This document shows positions 17,522 to 25,292 of a DNA stretch of 64,000 bases, in pieces. Origin of the DNA: Sphingosinicella sp. (GTDB lineage Bacteria > Pseudomonadota > Alphaproteobacteria > Sphingomonadales > Sphingomonadaceae); the NCBI GenBank assembly GCA_013816585.1, contig JACDEE010000001.1, positions 77,001 to 141,000 of the forward strand, given 5' to 3'. A program made the translations under genes and the position numbers. The notes beneath the pieces were generated by a model, which had not been told where the DNA came from, made no database searches, and saw nothing but the letters and a program-made list of their open reading frames with translations. Positions within the stretch are counted from its first letter, which is position 1, and each line of letters begins with the position of its first letter.

Positions 17522-18413
17522 GGGTAGCTTACCGTCTTGGGTATTTCCGGGATCGGGATCCGTTCTTCCGCATCGTCCGGAACGATCGGGAAGCGCCCGG
17601 CCTTCCAATCCTCCTTGGCCTGATTGATCCGGTCGCGGCTGGACGACACGAAATTCCACCAGACGTGGCGCGGCCCGTCCATCGGCGCTCCGCCGCACAG
17701 CATGACATGAGCGCCGCGCGATGAGCGCAAGGTAACCCGGATGCCGGGGCGGATCACATATAAAGTATTCGGCTCAAGCTCCATTCCATCCAGGCTGGCA
17801 TCGCCTTCGGCCAAATAGATGGCGCGTTCGTCGGCTTCCGGATCGACCGGAAGGCTTCCGCCGGGCTGAAGCGCGATATCGGCATAAATGGTTTCGCTGT
17901 GGCAGGTGACCGGAGAGTTCGACCCCCACAAGCTTCCCATCACGATCCGGGCACTGGCCGACGTATCGCCGATCACCGGCAGCGCATCCCTGGGCACATG
18001 TTCGAAGGCCGGGTCCATTTCCTCCTTGGCCTTGGGAAGCGCGAGCCAGGTCTGGATGCCAGAAAGCACCGGCCCCTCTGGCCGCAGGCTGGCGGGCGAA
18101 CGTTCGGAATGGACGATGCCGCGTCCCGCCGTCATCAGATTCACGGCGCCGGGTTCAATGGTGCGGAACGTGCCGAGCGAATCCCGATGATCGATCGCGC
18201 CCGCGAACAGATAGGTGACCGTCGCGAGGTGATATGCGGATGAGGCCGAACGTCGATTCCTCCGCCGGGCGGCAAATGGGCCGGGCCCATCTGGTCGAAG
18301 AATATGAACGGGCCAACGGTGGTATGTTCCTTGTTCGGCAGGGTGCGATGCACCTTGAAACCACCGAGGTCATGGCTGACCGGACGCAAGGTGAGAAGAA
18401 ACGGATCGTCCAT
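17518..18413 (-). pseudogene. Pirin-family protein, frameshifted
   Basis: The two cupin domains of a pirin are present but split between two frames. The N-terminal part (18413 to about 18230) starts [19 protein letters not shown] and carries [20 protein letters not shown] with the metal-ligand HPH. It then runs out of frame. The rest resumes in the other frame with LATVTYLF and the conserved NLMTAGRGIVHSERSP, and ends at 17518 with the second cupin. Restoring one base at about 18226-18234 (after HPHI) rejoins them to about 298 residues, the normal length. Pirins are Fe-binding, some with quercetinase activity. This is either a pseudogene or a sequencing error. Confidence 0.85.
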
Positions 18414-18422
18414 CGAACTCCC

Positions 18423-18707
18423 TTATTCGCCTGGTGCCTTCGCCTTGATCGCAAGGGCATGGATCTTATCGCGCAGAAGATCTGAAAGCGCGTCATTGAC
18501 CGCGCGCTGGCGGCCGAGGCGGCTCATGCCTTCAAATTGGGGCGCTACGATTTCAACCGTGAAGTGGCTTTCCCCGCTGCCGTCATAGCCCGAATGACCG
18601 CGATGTTTCTCGCTGTCATTGCGGACCACCAGATGGCTGGGGGCAAGTGCGCCGTTCAGGCGTTGAATGATCTGGGCCTCGACGGGCCCGCTTAAAGGTT
18701 CGCTCAT
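18423..18707 (-). CDS. bolA: BolA-family protein
   Basis: The protein has 94 residues with the BolA class I fold. It shows the helix-turn motif ESHFTVEIVAPQFEGMSRLG (reduced VSxxFxGxxxlxRHR-type core) and a HRGHSGYDGSGESH segment with the conserved His. BolA proteins partner with monothiol glutaredoxins in Fe-S handling and some bind DNA. The start at 18707 gives MSEPLSGPVEAQIIQRL, the usual N-terminus. It is divergent from dnaJ with only 36 bases between start codons, an arrangement common in alphaproteobacteria beside cobS-cobT. Confidence 0.9.
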   Translation of the reverse strand: MSEPLSGPVEAQIIQRLNGALAPSHLVVRNDSEKHRGHSGYDGSGESHFTVEIVAPQFEGMSRLGRQRAVNDALSDLLRDKIHALAIKAKAPGE

Positions 18708-18743
18708 GACGCCTATATAGGGCGATTGGCTGGGAAAGGCAGT

Positions 18744-19340
18744 GTGTTGGCGAGTGCGGGCAAAAGAGAAACCCGGTTTCACGGAAGGGTGGAAGGGCAT
18801 GAGCAGGACTGCTCGCATCCCGGCTGCGAGGCGGAAGGGCAGTTTCGAGCGCCCGGAAACCGCCGTTCGGGTTCGGACGGACCCGGCGACTGGCGCTGGC
18901 TCTGCCTCGATCATGTCCGCGCCTTCAACACCGCCTACAATTACTTCCAAGGGATGAGCCCCGACGAGATCGAGCAGGCGCAAACTCCCTTTGGCGGTTG
19001 GGAAAGGGAGTCCCGCGCCTTTTCCGCCAACGGATCGCCTCCGCCGCGCTGGGCCGATTTCGCCGATCCGCTCGATGCGATCGGCGCGCGCTTTGCGCGC
19101 CAGGCGGAAGAGCGGAAGGATGGACGCGCGCTGAGCGAAGCCGACCGGAAGGCGCTGCGCGTGCTGGGGCTTGAAACGGACACTGACCGAAAAAAGCTGA
19201 GGCAGCGTTATGCCGACCTCGTCCGACGCTATCATCCCGACCGCAATGGCGGCGACCGGGGCCATGAGAAAGCGTTGCAGGCGGTGATCGAGGCCTATAC
19301 GCAGCTGAAATCCCGACCAGCCTTTGCGGGGTCTTCATGA
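18744..19340 (+). CDS. DnaJ-domain protein of the cobST locus
   Basis: This protein of about 199 residues ends in a J domain (about 130-195: ALRVLGLETDTDRKKLRQRY, with RRYHPDRNGGD carrying the HPD signature that activates Hsp70). The N-terminal region has a small Cys/His cluster (CSHPGCEAEG and WLCLDHVRAFN) and a conserved YNYFQGMSPDEIE. It is the standard J protein located before cobS in alphaproteobacteria. No ATG fits. GTG 18744 or TTG 18747 follow GGGAAAGG at good spacing, and TTG 18726 is also open. It probably heads a dnaJ-cobS-cobT operon (40-base gap to cobS). Confidence 0.88.
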   Translation: MLASAGKRETRFHGRVEGHEQDCSHPGCEAEGQFRAPGNRRSGSDGPGDWRWLCLDHVRAFNTAYNYFQGMSPDEIEQAQTPFGGWERESRAFSANGSPPPRWADFADPLDAIGARFARQAEERKDGRALSEADRKALRVLGLETDTDRKKLRQRYADLVRRYHPDRNGGDRGHEKALQAVIEAYTQLKSRPAFAGSS

Positions 19341-19380
19341 GATGCTTCATGGAAACCCTTTCGCCTGATAGAGAGAGATT

Positions 19381-20385
19381 ATGGCCGATCTTGCCAATGT
19401 GAACCCCGACAGCCGCGCCACGACGCTGATGGAAGCGCCGGACAAGATGGTGAAGGTGCGCGACCTATTCGGTATCGACAGCGACATGGAGGTTCCCGCC
19501 TTTAGCGAGGCGGATGAGCGCGTTCCTGACCTGGATCCCGCTTATGTATTCGAGCCCGACACCACGTTGGCGATCTGCGCCGGCTTCGCCAAGAACCGGC
19601 GGGTGATGGTGCAGGGCTATCACGGGACCGGCAAGTCGACCCATATCGAGCAGGTGGCCGCGCGCTTGAACTGGCCGACCATCCGCATCAATCTGGACGC
19701 GCATATCAGCCGCATCGACCTGGTCGGCCGCGACGCCATCGTGCTTCGCGAAGGCCAGCAGGTGACCGAATTCCGCGAAGGCCTGCTCCCCTGGGCGCTG
19801 CAGACCCCGACCGCCTTGGTGTTCGACGAATATGATGCCGGCCGGCCGGACGTGATGTTCGTGATCCAGCGCGTGCTGGAAACCGAAGGCAAGCTGACCC
19901 TGCTCGACCAGAACAGGGTGATCCGCCCCAATCCCTGGTTCCGCCTGTTTGCGACCACCAACACGGTGGGGCTTGGCGACACGACCGGCCTCTACCACGG
20001 CACCCAGCAGATCAATCAGGGTCAGATGGACCGCTGGAACATTGTCGTGACGCTCAATTATCTGCCGGCCGCGACCGAAGCGCGTATCGTGCTCGCCAAG
20101 TCCGGCGAATATGATCATGAGGGCGGGCGGGCGGAAGTAGAGCGGATGATCAAGGTCGCCGACCTTACGCGACAGGGCTTTATCAACGGCGACATTTCGA
20201 CCGTGATGAGCCCTCGCACGGTTATCAGCTGGGCCCAGAATGCGCTCATTTTCGACGATGTCGGGTTCGCCTTCCGCCTGACCTTCCTCAATAAATGCGA
20301 TGAAGCCGAACGGTCTTTGGTCGCCGAATATTACCAGCGCGTGTTCAGCAAGGATCTACCGGAGAGCGTCGTCGGCAAGGCGTAA
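19381..20385 (+). CDS. cobS: Cobaltochelatase subunit CobS (AAA+ ATPase)
   Basis: The 334-residue AAA+ protein begins with the conserved CobS N-terminus ([32 protein letters not shown]). Walker A is GYHGTGKST, Walker B lies in [16 protein letters not shown], and the sensor region is [15 protein letters not shown]. In aerobic cobalamin synthesis CobS and CobT form the ATPase chaperone of the CobNST complex that inserts Co2+ into hydrogenobyrinate diamide. No cobN is in this window. The cobS stop and cobT start overlap (TAATG). Confidence 0.95.
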   Translation: MADLANVNPDSRATTLMEAPDKMVKVRDLFGIDSDMEVPAFSEADERVPDLDPAYVFEPDTTLAICAGFAKNRRVMVQGYHGTGKSTHIEQVAARLNWPTIRINLDAHISRIDLVGRDAIVLREGQQVTEFREGLLPWALQTPTALVFDEYDAGRPDVMFVIQRVLETEGKLTLLDQNRVIRPNPWFRLFATTNTVGLGDTTGLYHGTQQINQGQMDRWNIVVTLNYLPAATEARIVLAKSGEYDHEGGRAEVERMIKVADLTRQGFINGDISTVMSPRTVISWAQNALIFDDVGFAFRLTFLNKCDEAERSLVAEYYQRVFSKDLPESVVGKA

Positions 20386-22217
20386 TGGCGCAGAACGACA
20401 ATCCTCTCGAGGCCTTCCGCCAGGTTCTGACCGGCGCCTCGCGCGCGATCGCCCGCGAGCCGGAGGTAGAACTTGGCTTTACCGCGGAAGCCCCGACCAG
20501 TTCGGGAAAGAATATCAAGGTGCCGATGCCGGGCCGCTCGCTTCCCGAGCGCGAGGTGGCCGAAGCGCGGGGTTTTGCGGATGCGGCCGCGCTGAAGCTT
20601 CGGCACCATGACGCCGCGCTTCACGCCAGGAACGCGCCGGCGGACGACATTGCCCGCGCAATCTTCACCACCGCGGAACAGGCGCGCGTCGAGGCCTTGG
20701 GTGCTCGATCCATGGAAGGAGTCCGGGCCAATCTGACGCGCGTCACCGAAATGCGGATTCGCACCGATCCGATCACCCGCGCCCGCAACAGCGCCGAAGT
20801 CCCGCTCGCCACTGCCATTGGGCTGATGGTGCGCGAGCGGCTGACCGGCGAAAAGCCGCCCAAGGCCGCGCAAGAGGGCCTGAAGCTCGTTTCCGAATGG
20901 ATCGAGGAAAAAGGCGGCGGCGATCTGGATGCTCTGGGCCTGGCATTGGACGATCAGACGGCCTTCGCCGCGCTGGCGACGAAATTGCTTCGCGACCTGG
21001 AACTGATCGAGGGCGACGATAATGGCCACGAACCGGACGGCGGCGACGAGGGCGATGGCGACGATAAGGATGAGGGCGAAAGCCGCGAGGAGGAAAATGA
21101 CGACGATTCCGGCGGCGGCGAGGGCGAAGCTGATGTGCGGGTCGAGCAGGGTGAAGCCGATGAGGGCGACGGCGAGAGCGAATATGGCGAGCCCGAAATG
21201 GGCGACGGCGACGAGGGGCTGGGCGACGAGGGGGAGGAAGGCGCGCTTCCCGCCCGCCCCAACCGGACGCTATCGGACCTTCTGCCGCATTTCGATTACC
21301 GGATCTTCTCGCCCCGCTTCGACGAGGTCGTGGAGGCGACCGAACTGTGCGATGCAGAGGAACTGGGCCGCCTTCGCGCCTATCTCGATCAGCAACTGAT
21401 CCACCTGCAGGGCGCGGTCACGAAGCTTGCCAACCGGCTCCAGCGCCGGCTGATGGCGCAGCAGAACAGAAGCTGGGATTTCGACCAGGAGGAGGGCTTG
21501 CTGGATGCCGCACGGCTGGCGCGGGTGATCGTCAATCCGGCCCATTCCCTGTCCTACAAGATAGAGCGCGAGACCGATTTTCGCGACACCGTGGTCAGTC
21601 TGCTGATCGACAATTCGGGGTCGATGCGCGGGCGCCCGATTTCGATCGCCGCCATATCCGCCGACATCATGGCGCGGACGCTGGAGCGATGCGGGGTCAA
21701 GGTGGAGATATTGGGCTTCACCACACGCGCCTGGAAGGGCGGACAATCGCGCGAACGCTGGTTGGCCGATGGGCGTCCTCCGCAGCCCGGCCGGCTCAAC
21801 GACCTGCGGCACATCATCTATAAAAAGGCCGACGAACCCTGGCGCCGGGCGCGCAAGAATCTGGGCCTGATGATGCGCGAGGGCCTGCTGAAGGAAAATA
21901 TCGACGGCGAAGCTCTGCTCTGGGCGCATCAGCGCCTGGTCGGACGGACCGAGGAACGGCGCATCCTGATGGTGATATCGGACGGCGCCCCGGTCGACGA
22001 TTCAACCTTGTCGGTAAATTCGGGCACTTATCTGGAACGCCATTTGCGGCAGGTTATCGCCTGGATCGAATCGCGCTCGCCGGTTGAATTGGTCGCGATC
22101 GGCATCGGCCACGACGTCACTCGTTATTATAGCCGGGCGGTGACCATCATGGATGCGGACCAGCTTGGCGGCACGATGGTGGAACAGCTCGCCAGCCTGT
22201 TCGATCTGCCGGGCTGA
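20385..22217 (+). CDS. cobT: Cobaltochelatase subunit CobT (vWA domain)
   Basis: The protein has 610 residues. The N-terminal CobT domain is followed by an extremely acidic linker (about residues 210-290, nearly all Asp, Glu and Gly), then a C-terminal von Willebrand A domain with the MIDAS motif [10 protein letters not shown] and the later [11 protein letters not shown]. CobT is the integrin-I-domain partner of CobS, analogous to ChlD of magnesium chelatase. It overlaps cobS by one base, so the two are translationally coupled. The family length is normal. Whether it works in cobalamin synthesis here depends on a cobN elsewhere. Confidence 0.95.
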   Translation: MAQNDNPLEAFRQVLTGASRAIAREPEVELGFTAEAPTSSGKNIKVPMPGRSLPEREVAEARGFADAAALKLRHHDAALHARNAPADDIARAIFTTAEQARVEALGARSMEGVRANLTRVTEMRIRTDPITRARNSAEVPLATAIGLMVRERLTGEKPPKAAQEGLKLVSEWIEEKGGGDLDALGLALDDQTAFAALATKLLRDLELIEGDDNGHEPDGGDEGDGDDKDEGESREEENDDDSGGGEGEADVRVEQGEADEGDGESEYGEPEMGDGDEGLGDEGEEGALPARPNRTLSDLLPHFDYRIFSPRFDEVVEATELCDAEELGRLRAYLDQQLIHLQGAVTKLANRLQRRLMAQQNRSWDFDQEEGLLDAARLARVIVNPAHSLSYKIERETDFRDTVVSLLIDNSGSMRGRPISIAAISADIMARTLERCGVKVEILGFTTRAWKGGQSRERWLADGRPPQPGRLNDLRHIIYKKADEPWRRARKNLGLMMREGLLKENIDGEALLWAHQRLVGRTEERRILMVISDGAPVDDSTLSVNSGTYLERHLRQVIAWIESRSPVELVAIGIGHDVTRYYSRAVTIMDADQLGGTMVEQLASLFDLPG

Positions 22218-22230
22218 AGCCGGGCCCGCG

Positions 22231-22842
22231 TCAGGCCTTGGCCGGCGCATCCATGAACGTATCGATCAAGGCTTCGGCCACCTCGACCAGCGATACGGTC
22301 GGCCCGGCGCCGCAAAAGGTGTGGCGGGCCGCCTGAGCGCCTTCCAGCAGAAGCATCAGGCCGTCGGCCAGCGTGTCGGGTTGCGCAACCGGAAGCTGGC
22401 GGATCAGCGCCAGGAAATTATCGCGGGTCTCGACCTTCATCTTGCACGAATATTCGTGCGCGGGATGGGCGGGATCGGGAAATTCCACGGCGGCATTGAC
22501 GAAGGCGCAGCCCCGGAAATCATCGGAAGCCGCTATTTCTCCATAGGATTGGATGACGTTGCTCAGTTGCCGGCGCGGATCGCCGGGCGATAAAGCGAGC
22601 ATCTTCTCCCAGCGGGCACGACCATCCTCGGCATGTTCGCGGAGGCACGAGGTGATGAGGTCGTCCTTGGACGCGAAGCTACGGTAAAGGCTGGGCTTGG
22701 TGACGCCCGCATGATTGACGATCTCGTCCACCCCGACCGCGCGAATACCGCGCTTGTAGAAAAGCTCCTTGGCGGATTCGGACAGCCGCTGCGCGGCGTT
22801 TTTCTTCTCCCCGCATATAACTTTCGCCAAATCAATTTTCAC
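22231..22842 (-). CDS. TetR-family transcriptional regulator
   Basis: This protein of about 203 residues has the TetR N-terminal helix-turn-helix (ELFYKRGIRAVGVDEIVNHA then GVTKPSLYRSFASKDDLI) and a helical ligand domain with FRGCAFVNAAVEFPDPAHPA, typical of the YxaF/LmrA-like group. The best start is GTG 22842, preceded by AAAGGTG; no ATG fits the conserved N-terminus. It is divergent from the gene at 22978. The region between them contains a striking inverted repeat with ACCGGTACGT arms, which is the expected operator for autoregulation and control of that gene. Confidence 0.9.
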   Translation of the reverse strand: MKIDLAKVICGEKKNAAQRLSESAKELFYKRGIRAVGVDEIVNHAGVTKPSLYRSFASKDDLITSCLREHAEDGRARWEKMLALSPGDPRRQLSNVIQSYGEIAASDDFRGCAFVNAAVEFPDPAHPAHEYSCKMKVETRDNFLALIRQLPVAQPDTLADGLMLLLEGAQAARHTFCGAGPTVSLVEVAEALIDTFMDAPAKA

Positions 22843-22871
22843 TTGGGGGTCACCTTTTTCGCAAAAGCATA

Positions 22872-22919
22872 TTGACAATGTAACCGACCGGTACGTAACA
22901 GACAAGGAGACGTACCGGT
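22872..22919. promoter_or_regulatory. TetR-type operator and divergent promoter
   Basis: A perfect -35 TTGACA (22872-22877) points right, with a weak -10 (GTAACA) at 22895. It is overlapped by inverted-repeat arms ACCGGTACGT (22887-22896) and ACGTACCGGT (22910-22919), 13 bases apart. Each arm itself contains the palindrome ACCGGT. The position between a tetR and its divergent neighbour supports repressor binding. Confidence 0.7.
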
Positions 22920-22977
22920 TAGTAACATTAGACGCTGGAAGCTGAACGCAGCCTTGGCGAGAAAGAGGGAAAAGACA

Positions 22978-23370
22978 ATGGCTTATAGAAATTTCGCTGC
23001 CGAAGACTTCGCCAATGGATCCTCTTTCACACGCGAATCGCCCTCCAGCCCGGCCGATCTGTTCACCTGGGAGGAATTGTCGGTGATCGATCTCGCCAAG
23101 CATGACGGCGTGTGGAGCCTAAAGCCCGAAAGCCGGCTGCGGCGTATTGCCTCGCTCCTGTTCGGTATCGAAACGGCCCGGCCCCTCGCCAATAAAAAGC
23201 TTGAAAGCCTCCGGCGCCTGGCGGTCCAGGTCTGGCGGCGCGGGAAGCTCACCAGGGTCGCGGTGGAGGAATTCGTCGCCGCCGGCTTTTCCCGCGTCCA
23301 TGCCGAAGCGGTGCTTGCCAAAATAGTACGGGGTCGGCGGCTGGATGCCTGGCCGAAGGGTCTCGCCTGA
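22978..23370 (+). CDS. Conserved hypothetical protein, divergent from TetR
   Basis: This soluble protein has 130 residues with no signal peptide or membrane segment. It begins MAYRNFAAEDFANG and contains basic helical stretches (SRLRRIASLLFG, KKLESLRRLAVQVWRRG). I do not recognise the family. It starts 7 bases after GAAAGAGGGAA. The TetR operator overlaps its promoter, so it is probably the repressor's direct target. The Arg-rich helices would fit nucleic acid or protein binding, but that is only a guess. Confidence 0.75.
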   Translation: MAYRNFAAEDFANGSSFTRESPSSPADLFTWEELSVIDLAKHDGVWSLKPESRLRRIASLLFGIETARPLANKKLESLRRLAVQVWRRGKLTRVAVEEFVAAGFSRVHAEAVLAKIVRGRRLDAWPKGLA

Positions 23371-23475
23371 CAATAGCGGCGGGGCGACATCCACCTCGCG
23401 AGCATGTAAAGCGTCGTTCAGCCCGCGATCAGGGTCACAAGATCAAGATCGCGCCTTATTGAACGAGGATGTTTC

Positions 23476-23724
23476 ATGCGTATCTTCATCGCCGCCCTGC
23501 TTCCGCTGGCCCTGGCCGGCTGCCTCGCCAAGACGGCGGTCGATATCGTGACCCTGCCGGTCAAGGCCGCTTCGGGCGCGGTCGATGCCGTGACCACCAG
23601 CCAGTCCGAAGCGGATGAGAAGCTCGGCCGCAAGATCCGCAAGCGGGACGAATGTATCGGCAAGGAGCAGCGGCGGGCCAAGCGCGAGGCGCGCGACCCC
23701 GATCTCACCCGCTGCGGAAACTAG
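23476..23724 (+). CDS. Small lipoprotein
   Basis: The 82-residue precursor has a short lipoprotein signal (MRIFIAALLPLALAGC) with a clear LAGC lipobox at Cys16. The mature part is a Val/Ala-rich segment (VDIVTLPVKAASGAVDAVTT) followed by a charged tail (KLGRKIRKRDECIGKEQRRA) with two further Cys. No domain was recognised; it is probably an envelope lipoprotein of unknown role. An AACGAGGA ribosome-binding site precedes the ATG. It is convergent with the aldehyde dehydrogenase, 9 bases away. Confidence 0.75.
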   Translation: MRIFIAALLPLALAGCLAKTAVDIVTLPVKAASGAVDAVTTSQSEADEKLGRKIRKRDECIGKEQRRAKREARDPDLTRCGN

Positions 23725-23733
23725 GCCCCAGCC

Positions 23734-25242
23734 CTAGAGCAGGATCGAGACGGTCTTGACCTCGGTATAGGCCTCGATCCCGAAGGTCCCGTTTTCCCGC
23801 CCAAATCCCGATTGCTTGTAGCCGCCGAAAGGCAGCGACACGTCGGGAGCGGTTGGGACATTGCCCCACACCATGCCCGCCTTGATCTTGCCGGCGAGCC
23901 GGTGCATCGCCGATATGTCGCGGGTCCAGATGCTGGCGGACAGACCATAGGCCGTGTCGTTGGCGGCCTTGGCCACCGCATGCAGATCGTCATAGCGCTG
24001 AGCGGTCAGCACAGGCCCAAAAATCTCTTCGCGCACAACGCTCATTTCCGGATTCACGTCGATCAATATGGTCGGGTTGACGAAATAGCCGTCGCCTCCG
24101 GGAGCGTCGCCGCCCGCCAGGATCGAGGCGCCGGCCTTCCGGCCCTGGTCGATATAATCCATTACCCGTTCGCGCTGCTCGGTCGAAACCAGCGGACCCA
24201 TCATCGTATCGGGTGCGAGGCTGGGGCCGACCTTCCACTGGCCGGCATTCTGCGCGATCGCCTCCAGCAGGCGATCGAAAATGTCGCGATGCGCGAACAG
24301 CCGCGATCCGGCGATGCACACCTGCCCCGAATTGGAGAATATCGATCGGGCCGCGCCGGCGGCGGTCTTTTCGATATCGACGTCGGGAAGCACGATCACC
24401 GGGGATTTGCCGCCTAATTCCAGCGTGACCCGCTTCAGTGTGTCGGTGGCAGCGCGGTTGATGATCTTGCCGACCTCGGTCGATCCGGTGAAGGCGATCT
24501 TGTCGACGTCCGGGTGCCGCACCAGCCGATCGCCCGCGGTCTCACCAAGCCCGGTGACGATGTTGACGACACCAGCGGGAAACCCCGCCTCGGCGATCAG
24601 GTCGGCAAGACGAAGCGCAGAAACCGACGTCTGCTCGGCAGGCTTCAGCACCAGGGTGCAGCCGGCGGCAAGCGCGGGAGCGATCTTCTGCACCGCCATC
24701 ATGAAGGGATAGTTCCAGGGAACGATCTGCGCGGCGACGCCGATCGGCTCGCGCCGAACATAGGAATGGAAGGTGCCGGTCGGAAACAAGGCCGGCTCGA
24801 TCGTCTGGCCGGCAATCTTGGTCGCCCACCCTGCCATATAGCGCAAGGTCGCTACGGCGCGGGGAATGTCATAACCGCCCGACGAACTGGTGGGCTTGCC
24901 GTTGTCGATCGACTCGAGCTCCGCCAGCTCATCGGTGTCGCGCTCGATCAGGTCGGCGAGCCGGGAGATCAGCCGCTCCCGCGCATAAGGCGCAAGGCCC
25001 GACCACCGGCCGTCGTCGAACGCGATGCGCGCCGCGGCGACGGCGCGATCGACGTCGGCGTCCGATGCATCCACCACACTGGAAATCTGGCGGCCCGTCG
25101 AAGGATCGTAGACCGGAATATTCTTGTCGTGGCTCGACGCCACCCAGTCGCCGTTGATGAACAAAGCCGGTTCGCGCCTCAGGACACGCTGCGCATTTTC
25201 CGAATAAGCGGGCTGGGCGGCGATCTTCGTCATCTCGTTCAT
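23734..25242 (-). CDS. NAD(P)+-dependent aldehyde dehydrogenase
   Basis: This ALDH has about 502 residues and all family signatures: PWNYPFMMAVQKIAPALAAG, the Rossmann FTGSTEVGKII, the catalytic Glu in LELGGKSP, and the catalytic Cys in FSNSGQVCIAGSR. The C-terminal PFGGYKQSGFGRENG is typical of the betaine/phenylacetaldehyde/gamma-aminobutyraldehyde group. Family ALDHs oxidise aldehydes to acids in the cytoplasm; the exact substrate is not predictable. The ATG at 25242 (MNEMTKIAAQ) is preferred over TTG codons just upstream. It is not clearly linked to a pathway by its neighbours. Confidence 0.92.
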   Translation of the reverse strand: MNEMTKIAAQPAYSENAQRVLRREPALFINGDWVASSHDKNIPVYDPSTGRQISSVVDASDADVDRAVAAARIAFDDGRWSGLAPYARERLISRLADLIERDTDELAELESIDNGKPTSSSGGYDIPRAVATLRYMAGWATKIAGQTIEPALFPTGTFHSYVRREPIGVAAQIVPWNYPFMMAVQKIAPALAAGCTLVLKPAEQTSVSALRLADLIAEAGFPAGVVNIVTGLGETAGDRLVRHPDVDKIAFTGSTEVGKIINRAATDTLKRVTLELGGKSPVIVLPDVDIEKTAAGAARSIFSNSGQVCIAGSRLFAHRDIFDRLLEAIAQNAGQWKVGPSLAPDTMMGPLVSTEQRERVMDYIDQGRKAGASILAGGDAPGGDGYFVNPTILIDVNPEMSVVREEIFGPVLTAQRYDDLHAVAKAANDTAYGLSASIWTRDISAMHRLAGKIKAGMVWGNVPTAPDVSLPFGGYKQSGFGRENGTFGIEAYTEVKTVSILL

Positions 25243-25292
25243 TCTCAACAATCCCTTTGGTGGGGGCGCCTATAGCCCAGTCGGTCCGGAAG

